Assembly: GCA_016710965.1 (NCBI GenBank)
Contig: JADJTW010000011.1
Location: 1-64,000, forward strand
Source: Flavobacteriales bacterium
GTDB lineage: Bacteria; Bacteroidota; Bacteroidia; Flavobacteriales_F; PHOS-HE28
DNA length: 64,000 bases
Reading direction: 5' to 3'
Shown in pieces: positions 52,899 to 62,122 of the stretch. A model generated the notes under the pieces. It saw nothing but the letters and a program-made list of their open reading frames with translations, had not been told where the DNA came from and made no database searches. Each line of letters opens with the position of its first letter. Position 1 is the first letter of the stretch. Made by a program: the position numbers and the translations under genes.

Positions 52899-54560
52899 TC
52901 AGCGCGGCACGGACAATTCCGCATCAAGCCGCGTCACGGAGAAGCCATCGCCCTCGCTGGCTTTCACCACCAGCGTATCGCCCCGCTCCGGGGCGACCAA
53001 GTGATAGTTGTAGTGCCAGTCCATGATGGCGGGAGCGTCCGGCACGCCGTTCATGCGCCATCGATGCACCAGGCGCTCGGTGGTTCCGTGGATCAGGTAC
53101 AGCGCTACCATGGCATCCTTCGAGGATCCTGGCGTTCGTTCCGAGCGCTCGAGACCGATGGTGGCCAGCATGATCCTGTCGATCGCATCGTCGGGCACCG
53201 GGATCGAGCACTTCGGACCAGATGCCCGTGTAGTGCCTACGACCTCCCATCCTTGCGGAGCATAGCGCGGCAGTTCATCCCAGCCGCCCACCTTCAGTGC
53301 ATGCCTGGGGTCGGTGCAGAACAGGATGTGCTTGTACTTGGGCCAGTCGACTTGACCGGGCACGAGGATGAAGTTGTGGTACTGCCAGCTCTGGAACACA
53401 TTCAATGCACAGAGCGCCAGGACCGGGAGAACCGCAGCACGCAAGAACCAGCGCCGCCATGAAAGGGCAGCCGCGATCGGCACGGCCAGCACCGGCAGTA
53501 TATCGAGGTAGGTTCGCTGACCGAAGTTGTCTCCATAGGCCCAATTCCACCAGGAGGAGGTCACGTACACGAAGGCAATGATGAACGCCGCAGTGGCAAC
53601 TGCTGCTGAGCGGTGACGCCACCAGAGCACGAGCATGCCGGGCCATGCAAGCAGCAGCAGAGGCCAGTAGAAGAACAGCCCATTGCGCGGACTGAAGAAG
53701 CTCTTGAGCACTTCAGGCCTCGACCAGTGGAAGCCTTCACCTGGGTAAGGCTCCACCACGAACTGACCGCATTGGTACCACCACAAGAAGTTCTGCACAC
53801 TAATGGTGGCTACAAAGGCGACTGCTCCCGCAAACAACGCCCGCGACCGCAATACAGAACGCAAAGCGATTCGGTCGACGGTCAAGTTCATCGCTGCAAC
53901 AGGAAGAGCCAGGACCACCAAAGCGTTCACGGGCCGGATCAACGCTGCGAGCCCGAGGAGCGCCGCACACACCATGAGGCGGCCCTGCGATGGTGCAATG
54001 ATCAAGCGCTGTGCGTTGCGGAACAAAACGGCCACCGCCGCGAAGCCGTACACATGCGACATGGCCGGGTGCGTTACGACTTGTGCGAGGAGGCCGGTGC
54101 CAAGCACGCAGATCGCCAGCACCAGGGCAACCGTGCCATCCTTGAATCCAGCGATGAGCAGCACGCGCCGCAGCGCGAACAGCCCGATGGCCAGCCACGA
54201 GAGGGCCGCCAGGCCCACGGCCGCCTGATAGTGCAACGAGTAGCCATCCTCGGGCTTGCCGGGGTTGAAGAACGAATATGCATGCGCTGCCAGTACGAAG
54301 GGGGCCATCATCACCGCTGCTCCGCTGAAATGCCGGATCACCGGCTTTGGATGGGCATCGTCCGCAACGGTGAGGTGCTCATGCCCGGCGGGGAACAGGA
54401 AGAGCCGCACGTACTCAAAGTAGCCTTTGCCATCGCAGTTGATCGCCTCGTGCCAGTCGTTGCCGGGCACACCGATGTAGCGGTACTTCACTGATGCGCT
54501 CGCCGCAAGAAGCACCAGCACGATGATGGTGAACCTCGACCAGCGGGCATTGGAGGCCAT
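52899..54560 (-). CDS. Multi-pass membrane protein, GT-C-like (paralogue of 55358-57151)
   Basis: The 553-residue protein has about ten hydrophobic segments and a hydrophilic C-terminal domain of ~130 residues. The first periplasmic loop carries D-G-K-G-Y-F-E-Y, an acidic site reminiscent of GT-C glycosyltransferases. It clearly resembles the 597-residue protein 0.8 kb away: both have A-(L/V)-M-M-A-P, L-I-R-P-V-N or V-L-V-R-P-V-N, and E-G-F-H-W-(S/T)-R-P-E-V. A role in adding sugars to lipid-linked or surface glycans is inferred only. Confidence 0.75.
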   Translation of the reverse strand: MASNARWSRFTIIVLVLLAASASVKYRYIGVPGNDWHEAINCDGKGYFEYVRLFLFPAGHEHLTVADDAHPKPVIRHFSGAAVMMAPFVLAAHAYSFFNPGKPEDGYSLHYQAAVGLAALSWLAIGLFALRRVLLIAGFKDGTVALVLAICVLGTGLLAQVVTHPAMSHVYGFAAVAVLFRNAQRLIIAPSQGRLMVCAALLGLAALIRPVNALVVLALPVAAMNLTVDRIALRSVLRSRALFAGAVAFVATISVQNFLWWYQCGQFVVEPYPGEGFHWSRPEVLKSFFSPRNGLFFYWPLLLLAWPGMLVLWWRHRSAAVATAAFIIAFVYVTSSWWNWAYGDNFGQRTYLDILPVLAVPIAAALSWRRWFLRAAVLPVLALCALNVFQSWQYHNFILVPGQVDWPKYKHILFCTDPRHALKVGGWDELPRYAPQGWEVVGTTRASGPKCSIPVPDDAIDRIMLATIGLERSERTPGSSKDAMVALYLIHGTTERLVHRWRMNGVPDAPAIMDWHYNYHLVAPERGDTLVVKASEGDGFSVTRLDAELSVPR

Positions 54561-54575
54561 GCGCTCAAGTTAGGC

Positions 54576-55211
54576 TCAGAGCAGGTCCAGTCTTCTGCAT
54601 AGGGCAACGATATCCTCATGCGCTAGTTCGAGATGCTCTGCGTGCAAACCGGCCGATCGCGCACCGATCACATGCTGCATGCTGTCATCGATGAACAGGG
54701 TGCGTGCCGGATCGGCGGCGTGCTGCATCAGCACATGATGGAAAGCCTCGGGATCGGGCTTGCGCAGGCCGATCTCGCAGCTATAGTATGCACCGTGGAA
54801 CAAGCCCTTGAAGTGTGCGATGCCATTGGTGCGCGCCACTATCGCCTCGAATGCAGGGACGTGTATGGCGTTGGTGTTGCTGAAGAGCAGCACGCGGAAG
54901 CGTTGCTTCAACCGACGCACGAGATCGATGCGCTCCTGCGGTATGGTGCCGAGCATGGCGTTCCAGCAATGGTCCAACTGCGCATCGGTGATCGGGGCGC
55001 ACAGGAGTTCGCGTATGCGGTGGCGGAACTGCGCAGGCGACAATGCACCGGTCTCGAAGGCGTCGAACACATGGTCCTGCTTCGCCTTGCTGTAGAGCGC
55101 ATCGAAATCGGAGAATCCCAGGTAGCTGAAGGCTCGTGCAGAAGCGTGGTAGTCCACGTCGATGAGCACTCCGCCGAGGTCGAGCAGGAGGGTATCGATG
55201 CGCGGATCCAC
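54576..55211 (-). CDS. HAD-IA family hydrolase (YihX-like)
   Basis: The 211-residue product has the four HAD motifs: D-L-G-G-V-L-I-D (nucleophile Asp), L-F-S-N-T-N, the Lys in G-L-R-K-P-D-P-E-A-F, and L-F-I-D-D-S. The D-x-G form of motif I, with Gly at the usual second Asp, matches the YihX group of sugar-phosphate phosphatases. I chose the GTG at 55211 because there is no ATG near the conserved start and the frame upstream runs into the tRNA gene. The substrate is unknown. Confidence 0.82.
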   Translation of the reverse strand: MDPRIDTLLLDLGGVLIDVDYHASARAFSYLGFSDFDALYSKAKQDHVFDAFETGALSPAQFRHRIRELLCAPITDAQLDHCWNAMLGTIPQERIDLVRRLKQRFRVLLFSNTNAIHVPAFEAIVARTNGIAHFKGLFHGAYYSCEIGLRKPDPEAFHHVLMQHAADPARTLFIDDSMQHVIGARSAGLHAEHLELAHEDIVALCRRLDLL

Positions 55212-55249
55212 GGGCGGCGAATGTACCTGCGTCGGTTGGTCGTGGCCTC

Positions 55250-55257
55250 TACATTTG
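55250..55257 (+). promoter_or_regulatory. -7 element TACATTTG of the tRNA gene
   Basis: A perfect TAnnTTTG match 25 bp upstream of the tRNA 5' end. The nearest TTG (55236-55238) is closer than the usual 19-21 bases. Confidence 0.5.
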
Positions 55258-55282
55258 CGGCCTTCGCAACGCGATGCTGCGA

Positions 55283-55355
55283 GGGCCTGTAGCTCAGCGG
55301 TCAGAGCAGGGGACTCATAATCCCTTGGTCGCAGGTTCAAATCCTGCCAGGCCCA
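55283..55355 (+). tRNA. tRNA with CAU anticodon, probably tRNA-Ile2
   Basis: A full cloverleaf of 73 nt. The acceptor is GGGCCTG/CAGGCCC, the D stem GCTC/GAGC, and the anticodon stem GGGGA/TCCCT with loop CTCATAA (anticodon at 55316-55318). The T arm is GCAGG-TTCAAAT-CCTGC, and the discriminator is A. CCA is not encoded. Position 1 pairs with 72, so it is not an initiator. The region around the anticodon (ACTCATAAT...TTGGTCGC) resembles known tRNA-Ile2 (lysidine-modified) more than elongator tRNA-Met, but this is a judgement by eye. Confidence 0.9.
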
Positions 55356-55357
55356 CT

Positions 55358-57151
55358 TCAGTAAGGTCTCACTGCGTTCACGCGCATGAAGACATCGTCG
55401 ATGAGCACTTCTGCGCTGTGCTCGCTGTTCCAGAAGTAGAAGCTCAGTCGATCGCCCACTTCCAACGGCGGCACCGGTATGCGGTATTCCACTTGCTCCC
55501 AGCGGCCGACGACCGGAGGCATGGGGTTGATGCGAAAGGGCTCATAGTACGCATGGGACCCATCACGACGGACCACATCGGTTACGGCCAGCAATGAGCT
55601 CGAACGTCCCGCACTTCGCTCCAGCCGCTGGAAGCCGACCTCGAGATACAGCGCTCGGCCGATGGGTAGCGCGCCAGCTTCGGTGTTGAAACCGAGCCCG
55701 AACTCCACACTGTCCACGAAAACGGCGGCATGCGCGCCGCTGAACGCTTCGGGCACGCGATGGATCGCTCCGCCGCTCCAGTGCGTGCAGGTGTGCTCGA
55801 AGTCGCAGCTCTCCTCCAGCACGGATTCCATGCCGTTGGGATTGTACGGCGGAGCCTGATAGTTGCCGGCCAAGGCGCCCCGATAGCGTTCGTCCAAACG
55901 CAGGAAGGTGTACATGTACTTCGCCCGGTCCATGCTCTCGTGATGGAGGATGAAGGCGTGGTATTGCCACATCTGGAAGAGCAGCAGCGCGCAGCAAAGC
56001 AGGATGAACGCCCGGGCAGCCTTCCATAGAGAAGGACGCGCACTCTCCAGAAGCAATGCGATGGGGACTGCCAGCACCGGGTAGTGGTCTACGAACACGC
56101 GCGCGCCGAATCCGCTGCCGTAGTACCAGATCCACCACGCGCTTATGATGTAGACATTGGCTGCCCACCACAGTAGCATCCACCAGGCGCGGGAGCGCTC
56201 CTTCAGGATGAATTGCCATGTTCCCAACAATGCGAACAACAAGACCGGTGTCCAGAGGAATAGCCCGCGCCGGAACCCGAAGAGCACCTTGAACACCTCG
56301 GGCCGGGTCCAATGGAAGCCCTCGCCCTCGTAGCCATAGGCCAGCCAATGGCCTACTTGCGCATGCCAGAGCAAGGGCTGGATGAACGCTATGCCGATGC
56401 CCAGGAGCAGGGCGGCGAACAGTGTTGCGTGGTGCTGCATCACGCGCATGAGCATGGGTACGAATGACGGACCCGCCACTACGGGTGCTGCAAGTACCAC
56501 CAGCCCGTTCACTGGTCGCACGAGCACGATGAGCGCAAGACATGCCGCAGCCGAGAGGACCCATCGAGGGCCCATCGCCGTTGAGAGCTTCTGCACGGTC
56601 AGAAGGAAGAGCGCCATCAAGCAGAAGGAATGAACATGCGACCAGCCCGGCTGCAAGGCCGCATATTGCATGAGCTGCGTGCCGAAGCCGATGGCCACCA
56701 GGCTCCACGCCACCACCGCCTCGCGGAGACCGAGGCCGAGCAATAGCCTTCGCAATGCGAGCAGCCCGATCAGGAGGTAGGCCCAGGCCCCCACGCTGAT
56801 CGCGCGCATCTCATGAACGCTGAGCCCGTTGCGTGGAGCAGTAGGGTCAGCGAGCGCAAAAGCGTGACCGATGCCGAACCACGGGGCCATCATCAGTGCC
56901 GTGCCGCAGAAGTACTTGTTCAGCGTGCCTGTGGGCGTTCGGCGCACGTACTCCCATTGATAGGGCTCGCTGCCCAGGTCATGTCTGATGAAAGTCGCCT
57001 GGAGGTACCCATAGTACCCCTTCACATCGCTGCGCACGATGCTGTCCGCCATTTCTGCATGCGAGTCCTTCCACAAGCCCGTGACCGAGATGGCCACGGT
57101 GACAGCGGTCACCAATAGCACGATGAGAAGGGAAGGCGAAGGGAAACGCAC
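55358..57151 (-). CDS. Multi-pass membrane protein with C-terminal jelly-roll-like domain (paralogue of 52899-54560)
   Basis: The 597-residue protein has an N-terminal membrane anchor and an early loop with D-V-K-G-Y-Y-G-Y. About ten further hydrophobic segments follow, then a ~190-residue soluble C-terminus with beta-sandwich character (R-A-L-Y-L-E-V-G-F-Q-R-L and D-R-L-S-F-Y-F-W-N-S). Shared motifs with the 553-residue protein show common descent. The extra sandwich domain may bind carbohydrate. It is divergent from galE, which supports a glycan-related role but does not prove it. Its last codon is three bases from the tRNA's 3' end, on the opposite strand. Confidence 0.75.
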   Translation of the reverse strand: MRFPSPSLLIVLLVTAVTVAISVTGLWKDSHAEMADSIVRSDVKGYYGYLQATFIRHDLGSEPYQWEYVRRTPTGTLNKYFCGTALMMAPWFGIGHAFALADPTAPRNGLSVHEMRAISVGAWAYLLIGLLALRRLLLGLGLREAVVAWSLVAIGFGTQLMQYAALQPGWSHVHSFCLMALFLLTVQKLSTAMGPRWVLSAAACLALIVLVRPVNGLVVLAAPVVAGPSFVPMLMRVMQHHATLFAALLLGIGIAFIQPLLWHAQVGHWLAYGYEGEGFHWTRPEVFKVLFGFRRGLFLWTPVLLFALLGTWQFILKERSRAWWMLLWWAANVYIISAWWIWYYGSGFGARVFVDHYPVLAVPIALLLESARPSLWKAARAFILLCCALLLFQMWQYHAFILHHESMDRAKYMYTFLRLDERYRGALAGNYQAPPYNPNGMESVLEESCDFEHTCTHWSGGAIHRVPEAFSGAHAAVFVDSVEFGLGFNTEAGALPIGRALYLEVGFQRLERSAGRSSSLLAVTDVVRRDGSHAYYEPFRINPMPPVVGRWEQVEYRIPVPPLEVGDRLSFYFWNSEHSAEVLIDDVFMRVNAVRPY

Positions 57152-57179
57152 GGTGGGGCGGTGAAGATCGACAACAGGC

Positions 57180-57187
57180 TACTTTCG
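57180..57187 (+). promoter_or_regulatory. Candidate -7 element TACTTTCG
   Basis: TACTTTCG lies ten bases before the galE start in the 46-bp divergent gap. Confidence 0.4.
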
Positions 57188-57197
57188 TCGCCATCGC

Positions 57198-58214
57198 ATG
57201 AAGAAGGTCATCGTCACAGGCGGAGCAGGGTTCATCGGTTCGCATACCGTGGTGGAACTGAACGCTGCTGGCTATGTGCCCGTGATCATCGACGACCTGC
57301 GCAACAGTGAGGAGCGGGTGCTCGAAGGGCTCGAGGCGATCCTTGGTTCGCGGCCGCGATTCCACAGGGTCGACTGCACGGATGCCGCTGCGTTGGGCAA
57401 GGCCATCGCCGGTGAGGGTGCTGTGCATGGTGTCATCCATTTCGCGGCGGACAAGGCCGTGGGGGAAAGCGTCGAGCACCCGGCGAAGTATTACCGGAAT
57501 AACATCGGATCGCTCGCCGTGATGCTGGAGGCCATGATCGATCGCCGCATCGGCCAGCTCGTGTTCTCTTCCAGTTGCACTGTTTACGGCCAACCAGCGG
57601 CATTGCCGGTGGCGGAGACCGCCTCCGATCGCGATGCTTCCTCGCCCTATGGATATACGAAGGTGGTGTGCGAGCAATTGGTGCGTGACCAATGCCAGGC
57701 AGCCCCGTCGCTGAAAGCGGTGATGCTGCGTTATTTCAACCCGATCGGCGCCCACCCCAGCGGTCGCATTGGCGAATTGCCGCGTGGCGTGCCCAGCAAT
57801 CTGGTACCCTTCGTTGCGCAGACGGCAGCCGGACTTCGTGCGCAGCTGCTGATCAATGGGGATGACTACGCCACCCCCGACGGCACATGCATCCGCGACT
57901 ACATCCATGTGATGGACCTGGCGCGAGCGCACGTGCGCGCATTGCAGTGGATGGATGGACGTGCTGGCTCAACATGCGAAGTCTTCAACCTGGGCACAGG
58001 CCGCGGCAATTCGGTGATGGAGGTGGTCAAGGGCTTCGAGGACGTCAATGGTGTGAAAGTGCCCTATGCGATCGGCCCGCGCCGTGCAGGTGATGTGGAG
58101 GTGGTATATGCCGATACACGCAAGAGCCACGATGTGCTGGGCTGGTCATGCCACCACGACCTGCGCGATGCCTTGCGTGACGCGTGGAACTGGCAGCGCT
58201 CGCTGAAGCCATGA
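57198..58214 (+). CDS. galE: UDP-glucose 4-epimerase
   Basis: The 338-residue product interconverts UDP-glucose and UDP-galactose (or the N-acetyl forms). The NAD-binding GGAGFIGS is at residues 8-15, and the catalytic Tyr151-x3-Lys155 is in Y-G-Y-T-K with Ser124-126 nearby. The C-terminal region is normal (R-R-A-G-D-V-E-V-V-Y-A-D). It overlaps the fucosidase start by four bases (ATGA at 58211-58214), so a sugar-handling operon is likely. Confidence 0.96.
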   Translation: MKKVIVTGGAGFIGSHTVVELNAAGYVPVIIDDLRNSEERVLEGLEAILGSRPRFHRVDCTDAAALGKAIAGEGAVHGVIHFAADKAVGESVEHPAKYYRNNIGSLAVMLEAMIDRRIGQLVFSSSCTVYGQPAALPVAETASDRDASSPYGYTKVVCEQLVRDQCQAAPSLKAVMLRYFNPIGAHPSGRIGELPRGVPSNLVPFVAQTAAGLRAQLLINGDDYATPDGTCIRDYIHVMDLARAHVRALQWMDGRAGSTCEVFNLGTGRGNSVMEVVKGFEDVNGVKVPYAIGPRRAGDVEVVYADTRKSHDVLGWSCHHDLRDALRDAWNWQRSLKP

Positions 58215-59539
58215 TCCGCCGGCTCGCTACGGTGGTGCTTGCGCTGGCCCTGCTTGGCCAAGGAGCGGAGGCGGTCGCACAGGACCAGGAGGCTGCTCGC
58301 TTCGAATTGCAATGGTTCCAGGACGCCAGGCTGGGGATCTTCATCCACTGGGGCATCTACAGCGTGAAGGGCGTGGACGAAAGCTGGAGCTTCTATAACA
58401 AGAAGATCGGCTACGGGGAGTACATGAAGCAGATCGAGGGCTTCTCTGCGAAGAACTACGATCCTGCCGCCTGGGCCGAGCTGATCAAGAAGAGCGGAGC
58501 GCGCTACGCGGTGATCACTACCAAGCATCACGACGGCCTGGCGCTCTATGATACCAAGTTCAACGAACGGAGCGTTGTCCGATCGTCACCGGCGAAGCGT
58601 GATGTCATCGCGCCCCTCTTCGTTGAGTTGCGTGAACGCGGTATCCGCTGTGGAGCGTACTACTCATTGATCGATTGGAGCGACGAGGATTATCCGGCCT
58701 TCGTACAAGGCGATGGGCGATATACGCTGAGCGAGAATCCTGCTGGTTGGCAGCGCTTCCGGGATTTCTACCAAGGCCAGATCAGCGAGATCGCCGCGCA
58801 GCTGAAGCCCGACCTCTGGTGGTTCGATGGCGATTGGGAGCACAGCGCCGAGGAGTGGGAGGCGATGAAAGTGCGTCAGATGATCCTGAAGGTGAACCCC
58901 CGCGCGATCATCAACGGCAGGCTCGCAGGCTTCGGTGATTACGCCACGCCCGAGCAGAACATCCCGATCGAGACGCCGACCGCCCCCGCGTGGGAGTTGT
59001 GCATGACGCTGGGCGAGCAATGGGGCTGGCAGCCGCAGGACACCAACTACAAGAGCACCCACGACCTCATCCACATCTTCGCCGATGTCATCGGCCATGG
59101 CGGCAACCTGCTGCTAGGCATCGGGCCGAAGGAGGACGGCACCTTCACGCCGGGACAGGTCGCACGCCTCGAAGACCTGGGCCATTGGACCAGCAAGCAC
59201 GCCGAAGCGATCTACGGCACACGCGCCGGGCTTCCCAGCGGGCACTTCTTCGGGCCTACCACGCTGAGCAAGGACAGCACCACGCTCTACCTCTTCCTGC
59301 CGCAACCCGCAGGTGGAAGTATGGAGATCAAGGGGCTGGACAACAAGATACTGTCGGTGGAAGTCGTCGGCCGATCCATGCCGCTCGCGCATCGTGTCGT
59401 AGGCAAGATCAGCTGGAGCAAGGTGCCGGGATTGGCCTTCATTGATGTGCCGATGGAAGCGACCGATCCGTGGATGACCGTGCTGAAGGTGAAGCTGGAC
59501 GGGAAGGTGAAATTGTATCGCGGGCAAGGTGGGTTCTGA
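58211..59539 (+). CDS. Alpha-L-fucosidase, GH29, secreted
   Basis: The 442-residue product has a signal peptide (to about residue 23) and a complete GH29 (beta/alpha)8 domain. Motifs include G-I-F-I-H-W-G-I-Y, T-K-H-H-D-G (His106-His107) and the nucleophile Asp206 in W-W-F-D-G-D-W. A C-terminal beta domain starts around residue 350. It should remove alpha-fucose from glycans, probably in the periplasm. No T9SS tail is seen. It is translationally coupled to galE. The second GH29 enzyme (62123-63601) belongs to a different subgroup, with W-L-D-G-G-W at the same site. Confidence 0.93.
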   Translation: MIRRLATVVLALALLGQGAEAVAQDQEAARFELQWFQDARLGIFIHWGIYSVKGVDESWSFYNKKIGYGEYMKQIEGFSAKNYDPAAWAELIKKSGARYAVITTKHHDGLALYDTKFNERSVVRSSPAKRDVIAPLFVELRERGIRCGAYYSLIDWSDEDYPAFVQGDGRYTLSENPAGWQRFRDFYQGQISEIAAQLKPDLWWFDGDWEHSAEEWEAMKVRQMILKVNPRAIINGRLAGFGDYATPEQNIPIETPTAPAWELCMTLGEQWGWQPQDTNYKSTHDLIHIFADVIGHGGNLLLGIGPKEDGTFTPGQVARLEDLGHWTSKHAEAIYGTRAGLPSGHFFGPTTLSKDSTTLYLFLPQPAGGSMEIKGLDNKILSVEVVGRSMPLAHRVVGKISWSKVPGLAFIDVPMEATDPWMTVLKVKLDGKVKLYRGQGGF

Positions 59540-59589
59540 GGTTCCACCCCAGAGGCAGAGAGCAGGCGGGCCGCTGTGAGGAACAGTAT

Positions 59590-61443
59590 TCACCGCACCA
59601 CGATCTCATCGCAGAACAACCAGCACTGGCCCTTGCTGCCGTGCCATGCGGGCAGGTCGCCAAGATTGCGGGCGGTGATGCGTATGTAGCGGGCTTGCAT
59701 GCCTGGCTCTACAGCACAGGAAAGTCCAAAGGGATAGGGCGCCCCTTTTTGTTGTTGCTGTGGTATATGTGTCTTGTCGAACCGCGACCATTGCTGCAGG
59801 TCAACAGAAGTCTCGATCAGCACGTTGGCTGGCAGGAAGATCCAACTCTGTTGATCGCACAGAAAGGAAAGTTCGACTTTGTTTATTCGGCTCATCCGTC
59901 CCAGATCTATCGTCGCCACCATGTCCTTGCCATACCAGCCCTGCCAGCCGAACTGATAGTTGGTGCTTGCGCGGAAGCCATCCACCAGTGCATCCGGTCG
60001 GCCGGCGGTGTAACGGGGATCCGGCGGCTCCACGAAGCTGATGGTCTTGCCAACAGCGAGGTGATTCTCTGCGCCGTATTTCAAGTGACCACTGAACTCC
60101 TCGTAGTAGTCGTCCGGAGAGAGACGGGTCTCATGCAACAGCACATGCCCACGCTTCTTCGCCCGAGAAACGAAAGTCTCCAGAAGCTCCACGTAGTAAA
60201 GCTTCGCGCGCCACTGCCCTTTCTTGTCTTTCTCAAAGAGCCCGTTCGGTGCATGCGGCATCGCCCGCGCGATCTCCAGCTCGGCGTACATGATCGATAG
60301 GCGTGCGGCCTCCACGCGCTGCTGGTAGATCGGGTCCTCGTCCATCACCGCCGCCTCGGCACTGTTGAAGAGCATCTTGTACTTCGCCAGGTTCGCCGGG
60401 CTGAGGTAGCCGTCCCGGTGCGCCTGAGGATGCTCATACAGCGTTAGTGGCTTCCCGCTCTTGTCGAGTTCCGCTTCCAACAGGCGCGTGTACTTTTCGA
60501 TGTACACGCCCGCCTCGCCGTAGCAGCTGTCCATGAATTGCCAACGCAGCGAGTCGATGTCGAGATCAGGGTTCCACAGGAGCTTGGCCAGCAGGTAGCA
60601 GCGGAACTCCGGCATCTCGCCACCGGGCGATGAGAGGCCCTGCTCGAAAACCATCGGCACGCCGGCATCGCGGAAGAGCTGCAGGTTGGGTTGCAGCACC
60701 TTCCAGTTCGGGAAAGGCGCTAGCAGGTGCGAGAAGTTGATGACGTAGTCCCACACGATGATGTTGTGGGTGAGCTCGCTCCACTCACGCAGGTCCGCCG
60801 TGAACGAGCCGGGCTGATCGCGCGTGGCGATGGGACTGCTGCGGTCCTCCTCGATGCTGCAGAGCATGATGTTCACGTTGCGGTGTGGCTTGGTCACCTT
60901 CGGCGCGGTGCGGCTGTACTGGTAGGCCAGCGTGCTGATCACCTTTTCGGGGAAGCTGTCGGCCACGGCGTTGGCGAAGCGGATGATGCTGCCGCTGGGC
61001 GAACCCTCGATGCTGTCGGTGAGGTGGCATTGCGTGCATTGGCAGTGGTTGAAGTTGTCCATCTGGCTCACGCTCCAGTATTCCGCGTAAGGCTTCCGCT
61101 GAATCATCGCGCGCAAGCTGTCAACCGTGATGCGCAGGACCGCAGGATTGCTCAGGCAGAGCTGATCGGGCACGCGCACACCGTTGCGCTCCGCGAAGTA
61201 GTCCGGGTGTGCATCGAACTGCGTAGGCGGCACGAAGCGGTGCATGGTGTGTACCCACAGGCCCCATTCAGGGTCCTCGGAGTCTCGGGTCTTGATGACC
61301 TGCCGGATGCGATGCTCGGCGGCGTAGGCGCTGTCCGTGGCAGGGCCATAGAAGACCATGCGGAAGGAGAAGGAGGAAGTGTCTTGAGCAAGCAGTGACA
61401 GCCACGACACGAGGACGGACAGGGCGCTGGCGAATGAACGCAT
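59590..61443 (-). CDS. DUF4838 protein with C-terminal F5/8-type carbohydrate-binding domain
   Basis: The 617-residue product has a signal peptide and a DUF4838-type domain of alpha/beta character, with M-D-N-F-N-H-C-Q-C-T-Q-C in a Cys-rich loop and G-S-I-I-R-F-A-N-A-V-A. A discoidin-like (F5/8 C) domain fills the last ~140 residues (V-A-T-I-D-L-G-R-M-S-R-I-N-K-V and R-Y-I-R-I-T-A-R-N-L-G). DUF4838 proteins are linked with glycan degradation in Bacteroidota but are poorly characterised. It is convergent with the upstream fucosidase gene and lies in the same sugar-related cluster. Confidence 0.85.
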   Translation of the reverse strand: MRSFASALSVLVSWLSLLAQDTSSFSFRMVFYGPATDSAYAAEHRIRQVIKTRDSEDPEWGLWVHTMHRFVPPTQFDAHPDYFAERNGVRVPDQLCLSNPAVLRITVDSLRAMIQRKPYAEYWSVSQMDNFNHCQCTQCHLTDSIEGSPSGSIIRFANAVADSFPEKVISTLAYQYSRTAPKVTKPHRNVNIMLCSIEEDRSSPIATRDQPGSFTADLREWSELTHNIIVWDYVINFSHLLAPFPNWKVLQPNLQLFRDAGVPMVFEQGLSSPGGEMPEFRCYLLAKLLWNPDLDIDSLRWQFMDSCYGEAGVYIEKYTRLLEAELDKSGKPLTLYEHPQAHRDGYLSPANLAKYKMLFNSAEAAVMDEDPIYQQRVEAARLSIMYAELEIARAMPHAPNGLFEKDKKGQWRAKLYYVELLETFVSRAKKRGHVLLHETRLSPDDYYEEFSGHLKYGAENHLAVGKTISFVEPPDPRYTAGRPDALVDGFRASTNYQFGWQGWYGKDMVATIDLGRMSRINKVELSFLCDQQSWIFLPANVLIETSVDLQQWSRFDKTHIPQQQQKGAPYPFGLSCAVEPGMQARYIRITARNLGDLPAWHGSKGQCWLFCDEIVVR

Positions 61444-61488
61444 GTTTCAATCTGCCATCTCCACCAATGGTTCGCCGCCCTCAAGCAT

Positions 61489-61782
61489 CTACAGGGCCTC
61501 AGGAAGACGTTCGGCGAAGGCTTGTTTCAGGTGAGCGGTGCTCGTGTTGCCCATACGCAACCAGATGATGCCCGGTGGCGGCCCAAGTCGCTTCACGATG
61601 TTGACCAGATCAACATCCTTCGTGATGATGACGTCAGCAACTCCCTTGGCCTTCGAGAACAAGGTCTCGTCGTACATCGTCGCGTTGCCGATGTCACGTA
61701 TGGAAAAGCACTTGACGTTGAATTCAGACCTGATCCAATTGGCCAGTACCGGAGAGAGCTGAGCGTCGAGCCAGATGGTCAC
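61489..61782 (-). CDS. DUF5615 PIN-like toxin
   Basis: The 97-residue product starts I-W-L-D-A-Q-L-S-P, the family's first acidic strand, and has V-I-I-T-K-D-V-D-L carrying the next acidic pair of a PIN-like nuclease fold. It ends with a helix. It overlaps the DUF433 gene by four bases (ATGA at 61779-61782), the usual antitoxin-first order. The family is predicted to act as an RNase in VapBC-like modules. Confidence 0.85.
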   Translation of the reverse strand: MTIWLDAQLSPVLANWIRSEFNVKCFSIRDIGNATMYDETLFSKAKGVADVIITKDVDLVNIVKRLGPPPGIIWLRMGNTSTAHLKQAFAERLPEAL

Positions 61783-62003
61783 GCTGCCAGGATCGGATAG
61801 TCCAACCGGCCGCTGGCGAATTTCAACGCGGCTTCAACGTCAGCGACTTCAAGGTCTGGCAACTCTTCCTCGACCTGCTGGGCGCTTAGACCCGTAGCGA
61901 GCAGATCGAGGATGTCGGTGACACGGATGCGTAGACCTCGGATGCACGGCCGACCACCGCACATGCGCGGGTCAACGGTGATGCGTTCGGTCAGGTAGGT
62001 CAT
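61779..62003 (-). CDS. DUF433 antitoxin
   Basis: The 74-residue product has the DUF433 signature: I-T-V-D-P-R-M-C-G-G-R-P-C-I-R-G-L-R-I-R-V, and a C-terminal helix-turn-helix-like segment (E-V-A-D-V-E-A-A-L-K-F-A). Such proteins bind their own promoter and the partner toxin. Upstream, 62004-62122 is a 119-bp gap with no obvious operator. The pair sits between the glycan genes and could be a recent insertion. Confidence 0.85.
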   Translation of the reverse strand: MTYLTERITVDPRMCGGRPCIRGLRIRVTDILDLLATGLSAQQVEEELPDLEVADVEAALKFASGRLDYPILAA

Positions 62004-62122
62004 GGTGGCAGCTTGTGATGACCAAAAGTAAGAGGATCGCTGGGCGCCTGTGACTATCGAGTCTCAGGGTACCGAGGCGGTGACCCGGAGAGAAAATCGA
62101 CCTAGCCCAGATCATGAATCGC

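Noticed and set aside
55212..55340. Upstream extension of the HAD hydrolase to 55340
   Set aside because: It would run through the tRNA gene, and the HAD motifs begin right after the GTG at 55211.
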